DNA of 64,000 nucleotides, taken from Nocardia camponoti (GTDB lineage: Bacteria > Actinomycetota > Actinomycetes > Mycobacteriales > Mycobacteriaceae). Position 1 is the first letter of the stretch; each line of letters opens with the position of its first letter. Below are positions 7,785 through 15,268 of the stretch, one piece after another. Both the position numbers and the translations under genes were made by a program. The stretch is from contig NZ_BMMW01000006.1 in assembly GCF_014646135.1 (NCBI RefSeq), positions 124,001-188,000 of the forward strand. The letters run 5' to 3'. The notes beneath the pieces were generated by a model. That model was not told the origin of the DNA. It worked only from the letters and a program-made list of their open reading frames with translations, and did not search any database.

Positions 7785-8642
7785 GTGCCTGATTCTGATT
7801 CCGCTGATCGTCACGCCCAAGCTAACGCGCTGCTTGGCACCACCGGCCCGGCGCGCGGCAAGCTGGGTTCCGCCGATAGTGAGCGGGCCAATCGCCGGTG
7901 GTGGGACGCGGATGCTGACCAGTATCACCAGACCCACGCCGACTTTCTCGGTGTCGATTCGCCCGGCGGTGAGTTCGTGTGGTGTCCAGAGGGCTTGCAC
8001 GAGGGCGATATGCACTTCCTCGGCGATGTTGTCGGGAAGCGGGTGTTGGAAATCGGGTGCGGGTCAGCGCCCTGTTCGCGCTGGTTAGCGGGTGCTGGCG
8101 CGCATCCGGTCGGGCTTGATATTTCGATGGGGATGCTCGCGCGTGGTGTCGCCGCGATGGACCGTGGTGGTCCTCGGGTGCCGCTTGTGCAGGCCGGGGC
8201 GGAGGCGTTGCCGTTCGCCGATGAGTCCTTTGACCTTGCCTGTTCGGCGTTTGGTGGGGTGCCGTTTGTCGCTGACTCGGCGTTGGTGATGCGTGAGGTG
8301 GCGCGGGTGTTGAAGCCGGGTGGACGCTGGGTGTTCTCGGTGAACCACCCGATGCGCTGGATCTTCCTTGACGATCCGGGCGAGGCCGGACTGGTGGCGA
8401 CGGTGTCGTATTTCGACCGCACTCCATATATAGAGGTCGACGCCGACGGGACGCCCACTTACGCGGAGCACCACCGCACGATTGGCGATCGGGTGCGCGA
8501 GATCGTGGCCGCGGGGCTCACGCTGGTCGACATTGTTGAACCGGATTGGCCCGAGTGGCTTGATCGCGAGTGGGGCCAGTGGTCGCCGCTGCGTGGGGAG
8601 ATCTTCCCCGGCACCGCGATTTTCGTTGCGGAGAAGCGTTAG
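7785..8642 (+). CDS. Class I SAM-dependent methyltransferase
   Basis: This is a cytosolic 285-residue methyltransferase of the UbiE/type-11 kind. The SAM-binding motif I is VLEIGCGSAPCSRWL, followed by the acidic residue of motif II in GLDISMGML, the ALPFADESFDLA segment (motif IV) and the post-motif ARVLKPGGRWVFSVNHPM. The acceptor substrate cannot be told from sequence. The frame is open far upstream, and an ATG at 7764 is possible. GTG 7785 was preferred because TACGCT sits 7 nt before it. Its last 4 bases overlap the end of the convergent gene at 8639. The same neighbour of rpsA is seen in Nocardia-like genomes, from memory. Confidence 0.88.
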   Translation: MPDSDSADRHAQANALLGTTGPARGKLGSADSERANRRWWDADADQYHQTHADFLGVDSPGGEFVWCPEGLHEGDMHFLGDVVGKRVLEIGCGSAPCSRWLAGAGAHPVGLDISMGMLARGVAAMDRGGPRVPLVQAGAEALPFADESFDLACSAFGGVPFVADSALVMREVARVLKPGGRWVFSVNHPMRWIFLDDPGEAGLVATVSYFDRTPYIEVDADGTPTYAEHHRTIGDRVREIVAAGLTLVDIVEPDWPEWLDREWGQWSPLRGEIFPGTAIFVAEKR

Positions 8643-9232
8643 ATCCCTCGTACGAACGGGGGCAAGGTCGCGAAGCCTGGGTCGACGCGCACGTGCGGGA
8701 CGGTGTCGGCGATCCAGCGGCGGGCGCGGGTCAGCGGGTGGTCGGGGAACGCGTCGTCAAAGCGAATGTCGTCTGAGTACGCGTAGGGCAGGGCACCGCG
8801 TAAGCCCGGCGCGTACGGGTGTTCGGGGTACATCTCGTCGTCGACCACCTGCGCGCCAACCACCGCCTCGCGCACGCCGGGTGCGTCCGTTTCGGGGCAG
8901 AGGATTTGAAAAACCGCGCTACAGCGATCTTTTGGAACGACGATCGACGCGGCGAAGACAAGGCCACTTTGCGATCCCGGCAGCGGAGTTTTCTCGACCC
9001 TCAACAGTGCGGGCAGCGAGTCGACCCACACAACGAACGCTTCGATGAGGCAGCCGGTGCGCCCGTGATGATGAGCGAGCCTGCGCCGCAAGCGTTTTAG
9101 ATCTTCGAGCGGCGCTGGCAGGTCGGGCACACCGTCGACATAGGTGAGCGCGACAACGTCGCGAGTAGCCGGATCGCCCCAGGTCGAGGCATCCAACTGC
9201 TGCATTCCTCGAATGTCGAACGAAATGGGCAC
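8639..9232 (-). CDS. Conserved hypothetical protein
   Basis: This 197-residue soluble protein has no signal peptide or membrane segment and no motif I can name. It contains a His-rich basic stretch (RRRLAHHHGRTG), mixed alpha/beta sequence (GCLIEAFVVWVDSLPALLRVEKT; GLVFAASIVVPKDRCSAVFQI) and a proline-rich end. Codon choice matches its neighbours, supporting a real gene. It converges on the methyltransferase with a 4-bp overlap. Confidence 0.7.
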   Translation of the reverse strand: MPISFDIRGMQQLDASTWGDPATRDVVALTYVDGVPDLPAPLEDLKRLRRRLAHHHGRTGCLIEAFVVWVDSLPALLRVEKTPLPGSQSGLVFAASIVVPKDRCSAVFQILCPETDAPGVREAVVGAQVVDDEMYPEHPYAPGLRGALPYAYSDDIRFDDAFPDHPLTRARRWIADTVPHVRVDPGFATLPPFVRGI

Positions 9233-9336
9233 TGTTCCAATTTACCGGTGGTGTGCGTTACCTGGGACACATAGATGATGCACCGAGGTTGTCGCGGGCA
9301 ACAATCCACGCGAATCATGGTGCCCCGCAGGACTTT

Positions 9337-9519
9337 TCACTCGTCTGACGACCCCTTGCGCGGCGCGCGACCAACCTGGTCCAGTGCCATGCGTAGTGCG
9401 TATTCGATCTGCGAGTTCACGCTGCGCAGGTCGTCGGCGGCCCACTTCGCGATGGCTTCGTGGACCGCCGGGTCTAGGCGGACGAGAACCTTTTTCGGCT
9501 CCCTCTTTGGCGTGCTCAC
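9337..9519 (-). CDS. Ribbon-helix-helix (Arc/HicB-like) small DNA-binding protein
   Basis: This 60-residue protein has the Arc-type ribbon-helix-helix pattern: strand KKVLVRLDP, helix AVHEAIAKWAADD, turn LRSVNSQ and helix IEYALRMAL. Such proteins bind DNA as dimers and are often autoregulators or antitoxins. The GTG at 9519 was chosen because it overlaps the SPFH stop codon as GTGA, implying translational coupling. The longer frame from 9570 would run inside the SPFH gene. No toxin-like partner is visible, so its target may be the shared operon promoter (inference). Confidence 0.82.
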   Translation of the reverse strand: MSTPKREPKKVLVRLDPAVHEAIAKWAADDLRSVNSQIEYALRMALDQVGRAPRKGSSDE

Positions 9520-10403
9520 GCGTACAGCGAACCAGTGTTCACCACGGGCTGGACCGACCGGTCGCCGCACAACACGACGAGCAGGTTCGATACCATCGCC
9601 GCCTTGCGTTCCTCGTCGAGTTCGACGGTGCCCTGCTCAGCGAGCCGATCGAGAGCCAGCCCTACCATCCCAACGGCACCTTCGACGATCGTCGTGCGGG
9701 CCGCGACCACCTGGGCGGCCTGCTGACGCACGAGCATCACCTGGGCGATTTCCGGCGCGTACGCCAGGTGCGTGATGCGGGCTTCGATCACCTCAACGCC
9801 CGCGGTCTGGGTACGTTCGCGCAGTTCGTCGGTGAGTTCCTCGCCAATCGACGCACCGTCGCGCAAGCTGACCCGGCCCGGCTGGTGCGCGTCGTAGGGG
9901 TAGGTCGTCGCAAGGTGGCGGACGGCCGCTTCGGACTGCGTCTCGACGTATTCCTCGTAATCATCAACGGCGAAGGCGGCTTTGAAACTGTCGACCACCT
10001 TGTAAACAACGACGGCGGCGATGACGACCGGATTGCCGTCAGCATCGTTGACCTTGAGCTTCTGCGTTTCGAAGTTGCGCACGCGCAGCGAGATGGTCCT
10101 GCGCTGGCTAAGCGGCGCGACGGCAACAAACCCAGCCGTACTCACCGACCCGATGTAGCGACCGAAGAACGTGACGACCTTGGACTCGTTGGGATTGACG
10201 ACGGTGAGCCCGCTCGCCGCGATGGTGGCGAGCACGATCACGACGATCGCCCCCGCCGCAACCGCGAAACTGCCGCTGACCCCCGCATGCTTGGTTGCGT
10301 CAATGAACGCGAGCACGGCGATCGTGCCAAACCCGAGCGTGACGAGCAACCACACCCCCACCACGATGAACCCGTTGACCCGGACCGCTTGCCGCAGCTC
10401 CAT
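9516..10403 (-). CDS. SPFH/Band 7 domain membrane protein
   Basis: SPFH proteins scaffold membrane microdomains and associated proteases. This 295-residue protein has two N-terminal membrane segments (about residues 11-33 and 46-65). An SPFH core follows (LTVVNPNESKVVTFFGRYIG, RVRNFETQKLKVNDADGNPV, VVVYKVVDSFKAAFAVDDYE, VEVIEARITHLAYAPEIAQ), then a helical AAQVVAARTTIVEGA segment. The start at ATG 10403 is set by GGGAGGA five nt upstream; the frame is open further out. It is coupled to a ribbon-helix-helix gene downstream. Two GATATC half-sites lie just before the ribosome-binding site. Confidence 0.92.
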   Translation of the reverse strand: MELRQAVRVNGFIVVGVWLLVTLGFGTIAVLAFIDATKHAGVSGSFAVAAGAIVVIVLATIAASGLTVVNPNESKVVTFFGRYIGSVSTAGFVAVAPLSQRRTISLRVRNFETQKLKVNDADGNPVVIAAVVVYKVVDSFKAAFAVDDYEEYVETQSEAAVRHLATTYPYDAHQPGRVSLRDGASIGEELTDELRERTQTAGVEVIEARITHLAYAPEIAQVMLVRQQAAQVVAARTTIVEGAVGMVGLALDRLAEQGTVELDEERKAAMVSNLLVVLCGDRSVQPVVNTGSLYA

Positions 10404-10414
10404 GACATCCTCCC

Positions 10415-10431
10415 GATATCTGAGTGATATC
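10415..10431 (-). promoter_or_regulatory. Candidate operator: two GATATC half-sites upstream of the SPFH gene
   Basis: GATATC-TGAGT-GATATC is a symmetric arrangement with a 5-nt spacer, immediately upstream of the SPFH ribosome-binding site. The ribbon-helix-helix protein of the same operon is a possible ligand (inference). Confidence 0.45.
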
Positions 10432-10467
10432 ACGACGATAGCGCGAATGAGGCGCCCCAGCAAGGAG

Positions 10468-10884
10468 TTAGCGGACCGGCAGCACCGCGCGCAGCACGAA
10501 GTAAATCGGCACCGCGACGGGCGACAACAGGATCGTGCCAACCAATAGCGGCCCCATCAGCAGCGGAGAAAAGCCGCGCTCGCGACTGTCGAGGTAAATC
10601 CAGCGCCCGATGAACAAATCCCACGCGATGATCTGCGCCCACAACGCGGTAAGCACGGCGGGATCTTCGATCGACGTTGTCAGCGCGGCGAGCGTCGGCG
10701 CGGTGACCAGCGACCAGATCGCACCCAACACCGGCACCGCGACCACCGCCCACACCGCAAGCGGCGCGAGCACAACCAGCGGGGAGCCGATGACCGTGCG
10801 CGTCCACCGCCATGTCGGCGCGAAGATCATGAGCGCCCAGAACGGGATCGTGACGTAAAACGCGAGGTCAAACAGCGTGCTCAT
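10468..10884 (-). CDS. ABA4-like family membrane protein
   Basis: This 138-residue protein has about four membrane helices. It shows the hallmark WDLFIGRWIYLDSRERGFS of the ABA4-like family (DUF4281), plus the N-terminal LAFYVTIPFWALMIFAPTWRW. The plant member ABA4 acts in neoxanthin formation; bacterial members have no established role. Its start overlaps the end of the upstream membrane-protein gene by 4 nt (ATGA). The two are therefore probably co-translated and controlled from the MerR intergenic region. Confidence 0.85.
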   Translation of the reverse strand: MSTLFDLAFYVTIPFWALMIFAPTWRWTRTVIGSPLVVLAPLAVWAVVAVPVLGAIWSLVTAPTLAALTTSIEDPAVLTALWAQIIAWDLFIGRWIYLDSRERGFSPLLMGPLLVGTILLSPVAVPIYFVLRAVLPVR

Positions 10885-11804
10885 GCGAGAACTTCCTGAC
10901 GAGTAGCGAAGGCGCTCGCGATCGAGGCGAGCGCGCCAAGGACAACGACAACGCCGATCGCGGCCGCGGCCGTCAGCGTCGATTGGTCGGGGTGCATCAG
11001 CGGCTGACCGCGCAACGCCTGCCAGGTGACGAGCGCGACGACGGCCGCATAGCCGACCGCGAACGTCACGACGAGCCCGAATCGAACCGAATGCACCCGC
11101 AAGAGCGGCACCCGCGCGGCAAGTACCACCAGCAGCGCCGCGAAGAGCGGCAAAAACTGCAGCGCGTGCATCCCAACGAAGTGCGGAATCCGCAGGTCAC
11201 CGGCCGTTGTACTCCACCCCGTCAGCGGCATGCCCGGAGTACCGTCGGGCGCGCCGACGGTATGGGCGCCAGCGATGCCCTCGACGCCAGATTCGCGACC
11301 GGGCATGAGGTTCCCCAGCCCAAGCCCAACGAGCGTGATCGCGAGACCAAGGCGAATCGACCAGGTCGTCGCGGCATCGCCGATCCGCGCGAACGAAAGG
11401 ACAACGGCCACAACGAAAGTCGCGAGAAACAGCACGACGATGGTGAGCCCCATCGTCACCCACATCACGCTGTTGAAGGTTGTGGTCGTGTTGAAGTGGC
11501 TGCGCACGCCGCGTGCGACCTGACCAAAGATGATCACCTGTTCAATCGCGCCCGCGACGACGATGACCGTCGCCATCACGTTCATCAGACGAGAAGCGGT
11601 GGGCCGCAAGCTCATTAGCCACGCGAGCGCGACGCTATACAACACGAAGGACAGGGCGAATTTGGCTGGCTTGAACCAGGCGGTCGAGCCAGCGATCACC
11701 CTGTCGTCGAGGACAACACCGACGAGGGCGACAACGAAAAGCACCGCGTTGACGCCAGCGAAGTACAGCAGCGGGCGGTGCAGGGGAAGGTTTCGGACTG
11801 GCAT
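10881..11804 (-). CDS. Uncharacterised polytopic membrane protein
   Basis: This 307-residue protein has roughly eight hydrophobic segments, for example LLYFAGVNAVLFVVALVGVV, VALVTWQALRG and the C-terminal AAAIGVVVVLGALASIASAF. It lacks transporter motifs I can name. A periplasmic-type loop carries HTVGAPDGTPGMPLTGW, and a conserved-looking HFVGMHALQFLP follows. It forms a coupled pair with the ABA4-like gene and is divergent from a MerR gene across 105 bp containing twin palindromes. A membrane stress or pigment role is conceivable but unproven. Confidence 0.75.
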   Translation of the reverse strand: MPVRNLPLHRPLLYFAGVNAVLFVVALVGVVLDDRVIAGSTAWFKPAKFALSFVLYSVALAWLMSLRPTASRLMNVMATVIVVAGAIEQVIIFGQVARGVRSHFNTTTTFNSVMWVTMGLTIVVLFLATFVVAVVLSFARIGDAATTWSIRLGLAITLVGLGLGNLMPGRESGVEGIAGAHTVGAPDGTPGMPLTGWSTTAGDLRIPHFVGMHALQFLPLFAALLVVLAARVPLLRVHSVRFGLVVTFAVGYAAVVALVTWQALRGQPLMHPDQSTLTAAAAIGVVVVLGALASIASAFATRQEVLA

Positions 11805-11824
11805 GACGTGCCTCCACGGTGATA

Positions 11825-11861
11825 GATAGTGCCACTATCCGTTATAGATAGTTAGACTATC
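11825..11861. promoter_or_regulatory. Twin palindromic operator in the MerR/membrane-operon divergent promoter
   Basis: Two 15-bp palindromes with arms GATAGT/ACTATC lie at 11825-11839 (7-bp arms, GATAGTG-C-CACTATC) and 11847-11861 (6-bp arms, spacer TAG). Their centres are 22 bp apart, about two helical turns, so both face the same side of the DNA. They are the likely binding site of the adjacent MerR regulator. Confidence 0.7.
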
Positions 11862-11909
11862 CACTCACGACACAACAGGCAAGAGGGTTAAGCGAAAAGA
11901 AAGGTCGCA

Positions 11910-12551
11910 GTGCGTATTTCAGAACTGAGCGAACGCAGCGGCGTCGCCGTCGCGACGATCAAGTACTACCTGCGTGAGGGATTGCTCAAGGCGGGCGAGC
12001 GCACGAGCCCCAACCAGGCGAGTTACGGCGACGAGCACCTGCGCCGACTGCGGCTGGTGCGCGCGCTCATCGAGGTTGGCGGCTTGCCGATCGCGACCGT
12101 CCGTGACGTCCTCGCCGCCGTCGACACGCCGGATCTCGCGTTGTTTAGCCTGCTTGGCATCGTGCAGGGCGCGATGTCGACACCCCCGCCCGACGCGCCC
12201 GAAGCAGAATGGGAGCGCGCGCACAGCAAGGTGCTCGCCGAATTCGCACGTCGTAACTGGGAAACCAAACCGAGCGAGGAAGCGATCAACACGCTCACGT
12301 CGGTCATCGTGCGGCTAGCGCAACTCGGCTACACCGACTGGGCCGAAACGACGATGCCCGCCTATTTCGACGGCGCGCGCACGATCGCCGAAGCCGATGT
12401 CACCGATGCGCTCGGTGCTGGGAATCGCGACGGCATCGTCGACGCCGTCGTTGTGCTCACCCTGCTGGGCGATACGGCGATGTCCGCGATTCGCCGCATC
12501 GCCCACGCACAGGTGACTCTCGAACGGATGTCACGCTCAGAGCAAGCGTGA
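11910..12551 (+). CDS. MerR family transcriptional regulator
   Basis: This 213-residue protein has an N-terminal winged-helix MerR domain (MRISELSERSGVAVATIKYYLREGLL, then LRRLRLVRALIEVGGLPIATVRDVL). A C-terminal helical effector domain of about 120 residues has no clear cysteine metal site, so an organic ligand is more likely than a metal. The start is GTG 11910, preceded by AAAGG. It lies divergent to the ABA4-like/membrane-protein pair, with two palindromes in between. Its 3' end overlaps the convergent ABC transporter ATPase gene by 15 bp. Confidence 0.9.
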   Translation: MRISELSERSGVAVATIKYYLREGLLKAGERTSPNQASYGDEHLRRLRLVRALIEVGGLPIATVRDVLAAVDTPDLALFSLLGIVQGAMSTPPPDAPEAEWERAHSKVLAEFARRNWETKPSEEAINTLTSVIVRLAQLGYTDWAETTMPAYFDGARTIAEADVTDALGAGNRDGIVDAVVVLTLLGDTAMSAIRRIAHAQVTLERMSRSEQA

Positions 12552-13313
12552 CAGGAAGGCCTTGGTCCGCTCTTCCTTCGGGTTGCTCAGCACGTCGCGC
12601 GGCGGGCCGGATTCGACGACAACTCCCCCGTCCATGAAAACGAGTTCGTCGGCGACCTCACGGGCGAAGCCCATTTCGTGGGTCACCACGATCATCGTCA
12701 TGCCGTCGTTGGCCAGCTCGCGCATGACCGTGAGCACCTCGCCTACCAACTCCGGGTCGAGCGCCGAAGTCGGCTCGTCGAAGAGCATCAGTTTCGGGTC
12801 CATCGCGAGAGCGCGTGCGATCGCGACACGCTGCTGCTGACCGCCCGACAGTTGCGCGGGGTAGGCGTTGCGCTTCGCACCCAAACCGACGCGATCGAGC
12901 AGTTCTTCCGCCCGCTTCACCGCATCGGCTTTGCGGATACCGCGCACCTGCGTTGGCGCTTCGATCACGTTCTCCAACACCGTGCGGTGCGGAAACAGGT
13001 TGAAGTGCTGGAACACCATGCCGATATCGCGACGCTGACGCGCGGCTTCCTTCGGGTGCAGCTCGTAGAGCTTGCCGTTGCGTTCGCGGTAGCCGACGAG
13101 GTCGCCGTCGACGTACAGGCGACCGGCGTTGACCTGTTCGAGGTGGTTGATGCACCGCAGGAACGTCGACTTGCCCGAGCCCGACGGCCCGACCAGGCAC
13201 AACACCTTGCCGTGCTCAACCTCAAGCGAAACGCCCTTGAGCACTTCGAGCGCGCCGAAGTTCTTGTGCACGCGGTCAGCGCGCACCATCGGAGCCTTCA
13301 CTGCTTCGGTCAT
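12537..13313 (-). CDS. Polar amino acid ABC transporter, ATP-binding protein
   Basis: This 258-residue GlnQ/HisP-type ATPase has Walker A GPSGSGKST, Q-loop MVFQHFNLFPHRTV, signature LSGGQQQRVAIARAL and Walker B LMLFDEPTSALDP. It has the switch histidine in VTHEMGFA. The FPHRTVLENVIEAP segment is characteristic of polar amino acid uptake systems. It is the last gene of a three-gene minus-strand operon (binding protein, permease, ATPase) and overlaps the permease gene by 4 nt. Confidence 0.95.
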   Translation of the reverse strand: MTEAVKAPMVRADRVHKNFGALEVLKGVSLEVEHGKVLCLVGPSGSGKSTFLRCINHLEQVNAGRLYVDGDLVGYRERNGKLYELHPKEAARQRRDIGMVFQHFNLFPHRTVLENVIEAPTQVRGIRKADAVKRAEELLDRVGLGAKRNAYPAQLSGGQQQRVAIARALAMDPKLMLFDEPTSALDPELVGEVLTVMRELANDGMTMIVVTHEMGFAREVADELVFMDGGVVVESGPPRDVLSNPKEERTKAFLSRLL

Positions 13314-14236
13314 TTCGCCTTCACCGCCGCCTGCGCCGTTGCCAATTCGGCAAGTTGCTTGCCGGTGAGCTGCCTACTGAGTCCGCGCGAGTAGTACCGC
13401 TCGAGGTAGTACTGGCCAACCATCAACACGCTGGTGATCGCCAAATACCAAGTGGCACACACCAAGAGCAGCGGGACGGGTTGGAAGTTCACGCCGTAGA
13501 TATCGCGCGCGCGACCAAACAGGTCGGTACTGAGCGGAATCGCGGTAACCAGCGACGTGGTTTTCAGCATGCCGATCAGCTCGTTGCCGGTCGGCGGAAT
13601 GATCACGCGCATCGCCTGCGGCAACACCGTGCGACGCATGGTCTGCGACCACGACATGCCAAGCGCGGTCGACGCCTCGCGCTGACCTTCGCCAACGGAG
13701 TTGATGCCGGCACGCACGATCTCGGCCATGTACGCGGCCTCGTTCAAGCCAAGACCGAGCACCGCGAACAGGAACGCCGCCTGCAAATGCTGAACGTCGA
13801 TGTGGAAGAACTGCGGGCCGATCACCGGCACGCCGACATCAATCACCCGATACAGCGAAGGCACCAAACCCCAGAACACCAACTGCACGTACACCGGGGT
13901 GCCACGGAAGATCCACAGGTAGACCCACGCCGTAGTACGCAGCACCGGATTGGGCGACAACCGCATCACCGCGAGCACGGTGCCCAGCGCGACCGCGAGT
14001 GCCATCGAAAGCACGGTCAGCTCGATTGTCACCAACGCACCAGAGGTGATGCGCTTGTCAAACAGGTACTTGGCGTAAGTGTCCCAGTGATAAGCCGGGT
14101 TGGTTGCCGCGCCGTAAATGAACAGCGCGACAAGGATCAAGATGATCGCTGCCGAAATCCAGCGGCCCGGCCTGCGCAGCGGGACCGCTTTGATCGCTTC
14201 GGGAGCAGAAGATGTCGACGTGTCGGTAGTGCTCAC
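13310..14236 (-). CDS. Polar amino acid ABC transporter, permease
   Basis: This 308-residue inner-membrane permease has about five helices and the His/Glu/Gln-type EAA loop (EAAYMAEIVRAGINSVGEGQREASTALG split over residues ~200-230). The single permease presumably works as a homodimer with the adjacent ATPase. The N-terminus is a Ser/Thr-rich cytosolic extension. It starts one base after the binding-protein stop and overlaps the ATPase by 4 nt. Confidence 0.95.
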   Translation of the reverse strand: MSTTDTSTSSAPEAIKAVPLRRPGRWISAAIILILVALFIYGAATNPAYHWDTYAKYLFDKRITSGALVTIELTVLSMALAVALGTVLAVMRLSPNPVLRTTAWVYLWIFRGTPVYVQLVFWGLVPSLYRVIDVGVPVIGPQFFHIDVQHLQAAFLFAVLGLGLNEAAYMAEIVRAGINSVGEGQREASTALGMSWSQTMRRTVLPQAMRVIIPPTGNELIGMLKTTSLVTAIPLSTDLFGRARDIYGVNFQPVPLLLVCATWYLAITSVLMVGQYYLERYYSRGLSRQLTGKQLAELATAQAAVKAK

Positions 14237-14237
14237 G

Positions 14238-15143
14238 TCAGCTCACTGCGCCATTGATCACCGAGGTCTTAATCTGACCTTCCTGAACACCCCAGTTCTG
14301 GGTGATCTGGGCGTACTTGCCGTTGTCGATCAGCGACTGCAGCGCCTTCTGCAACGACGCCGCGAGTGGCGAACCCTTCGCGACGGCCCAGCCGTAGGGT
14401 GCCGAATCGAAAAGCGGACCGGCGGACTCGATCTTGCCGCCGCTCTGCTTGATCGCGTAGGCGGTGACGGGCGAGTCGGCCGACATCGCGTCGACCTGGC
14501 CGAGCATCAGCGCGTTAGCGGCGGCGCTCTGCTCGTCGAACTGCTTCATGTCGATCGGCGGCTTGCCTTCGGCGACGCACTTGGCGCTCTTGGCCGGGAT
14601 CTCGTCGGTCTGCTCAACGGTGGTCGACTGGACGGCCACCTTCTTGCCACACGCGTTGTTGGGATCGACGGGCTTGCCGCTCTGCTGCGCCCACTGGATG
14701 CCCGCGTTGAAGTAGGTCGTGAAGTCGACCTGCTTCTCGCGTTCCTTGGAGTCGGTGATCGACGACATGCCAAGGTCGTAGGTGTTGGCCTGCACCGCGG
14801 GAATGATCTTCTCGAACGCCGACTCGACGTAGTCGACCTTGAGGCCGAGCGTGCCCGCGACAGCATTGAGCAGGTCGACATCGAAGCCGATGATCTTGCC
14901 GCTCGGGTCCTTGTACTCATTGGGCTGGTAAGGCACGTTCACGCCAACGGTGAGCTTGCCAGCCTGCTTGATCTTGTCGGGCACTGTCGCCGCGAGCGCG
15001 TCGACCTTTTCCACCGACACTGTCGGTACGGCGGTGGTGTCGCCTTCGGTGTTCTCCGCGCAGCCGCTCAGGACGAGCGCACCACCGGCAGCACAACATA
15101 GCAACCGCACAGCACCACGGCCGAAAACCGTTCGAACAGACAA
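14238..15143 (-). CDS. Polar amino acid ABC transporter, substrate-binding lipoprotein
   Basis: This solute-binding protein of family 3 captures an amino acid outside the membrane. It has a lipoprotein signal with lipobox VLSGC followed by a Thr-rich linker. The fold motifs are KLTVGVNVPYQPNEYKDPSG, IIGFDVDLLNAVAGTLGL and YDLGMSSITDSKEREK. The substrate is not determinable. The frame opens at GTG 15155; I chose TTG 15143 because GGAGG lies five nt before it and the signal peptide then begins MSVRTVFGRG. Two palindromes upstream may control the operon. Confidence 0.92.
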   Translation of the reverse strand: MSVRTVFGRGAVRLLCCAAGGALVLSGCAENTEGDTTAVPTVSVEKVDALAATVPDKIKQAGKLTVGVNVPYQPNEYKDPSGKIIGFDVDLLNAVAGTLGLKVDYVESAFEKIIPAVQANTYDLGMSSITDSKEREKQVDFTTYFNAGIQWAQQSGKPVDPNNACGKKVAVQSTTVEQTDEIPAKSAKCVAEGKPPIDMKQFDEQSAAANALMLGQVDAMSADSPVTAYAIKQSGGKIESAGPLFDSAPYGWAVAKGSPLAASLQKALQSLIDNGKYAQITQNWGVQEGQIKTSVINGAVS

Positions 15144-15189
15144 AAGAGCCTCCACATTTCACCTCATCGCCGGCCACGTGTCAGCGCTT

Positions 15190-15208
15190 GTTCGCAATGT
15201 ATGCGAAC
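15190..15208. promoter_or_regulatory. Candidate operator upstream of the amino acid ABC operon
   Basis: Perfect 7-bp inverted repeat GTTCGCA-ATGTA-TGCGAAC, 46 bp upstream of the binding-protein start. The size and symmetry suit a TetR- or GntR-type dimer. No regulator gene is adjacent. Confidence 0.5.
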
Positions 15209-15234
15209 CGGGCGCAGCGCGCGATGACAGTAAC

Positions 15235-15247
15235 CGATTATTAATCG
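15235..15247. promoter_or_regulatory. AT-rich 13-bp palindrome
   Basis: CGATTA-T-TAATCG is perfectly symmetric and unusually AT-rich for this sequence. It lies between the dehydrogenase stop and the ABC operon promoter region. Confidence 0.4.
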
Positions 15248-15268
15248 AGGAAAGTGAAAGGGGTAGCT

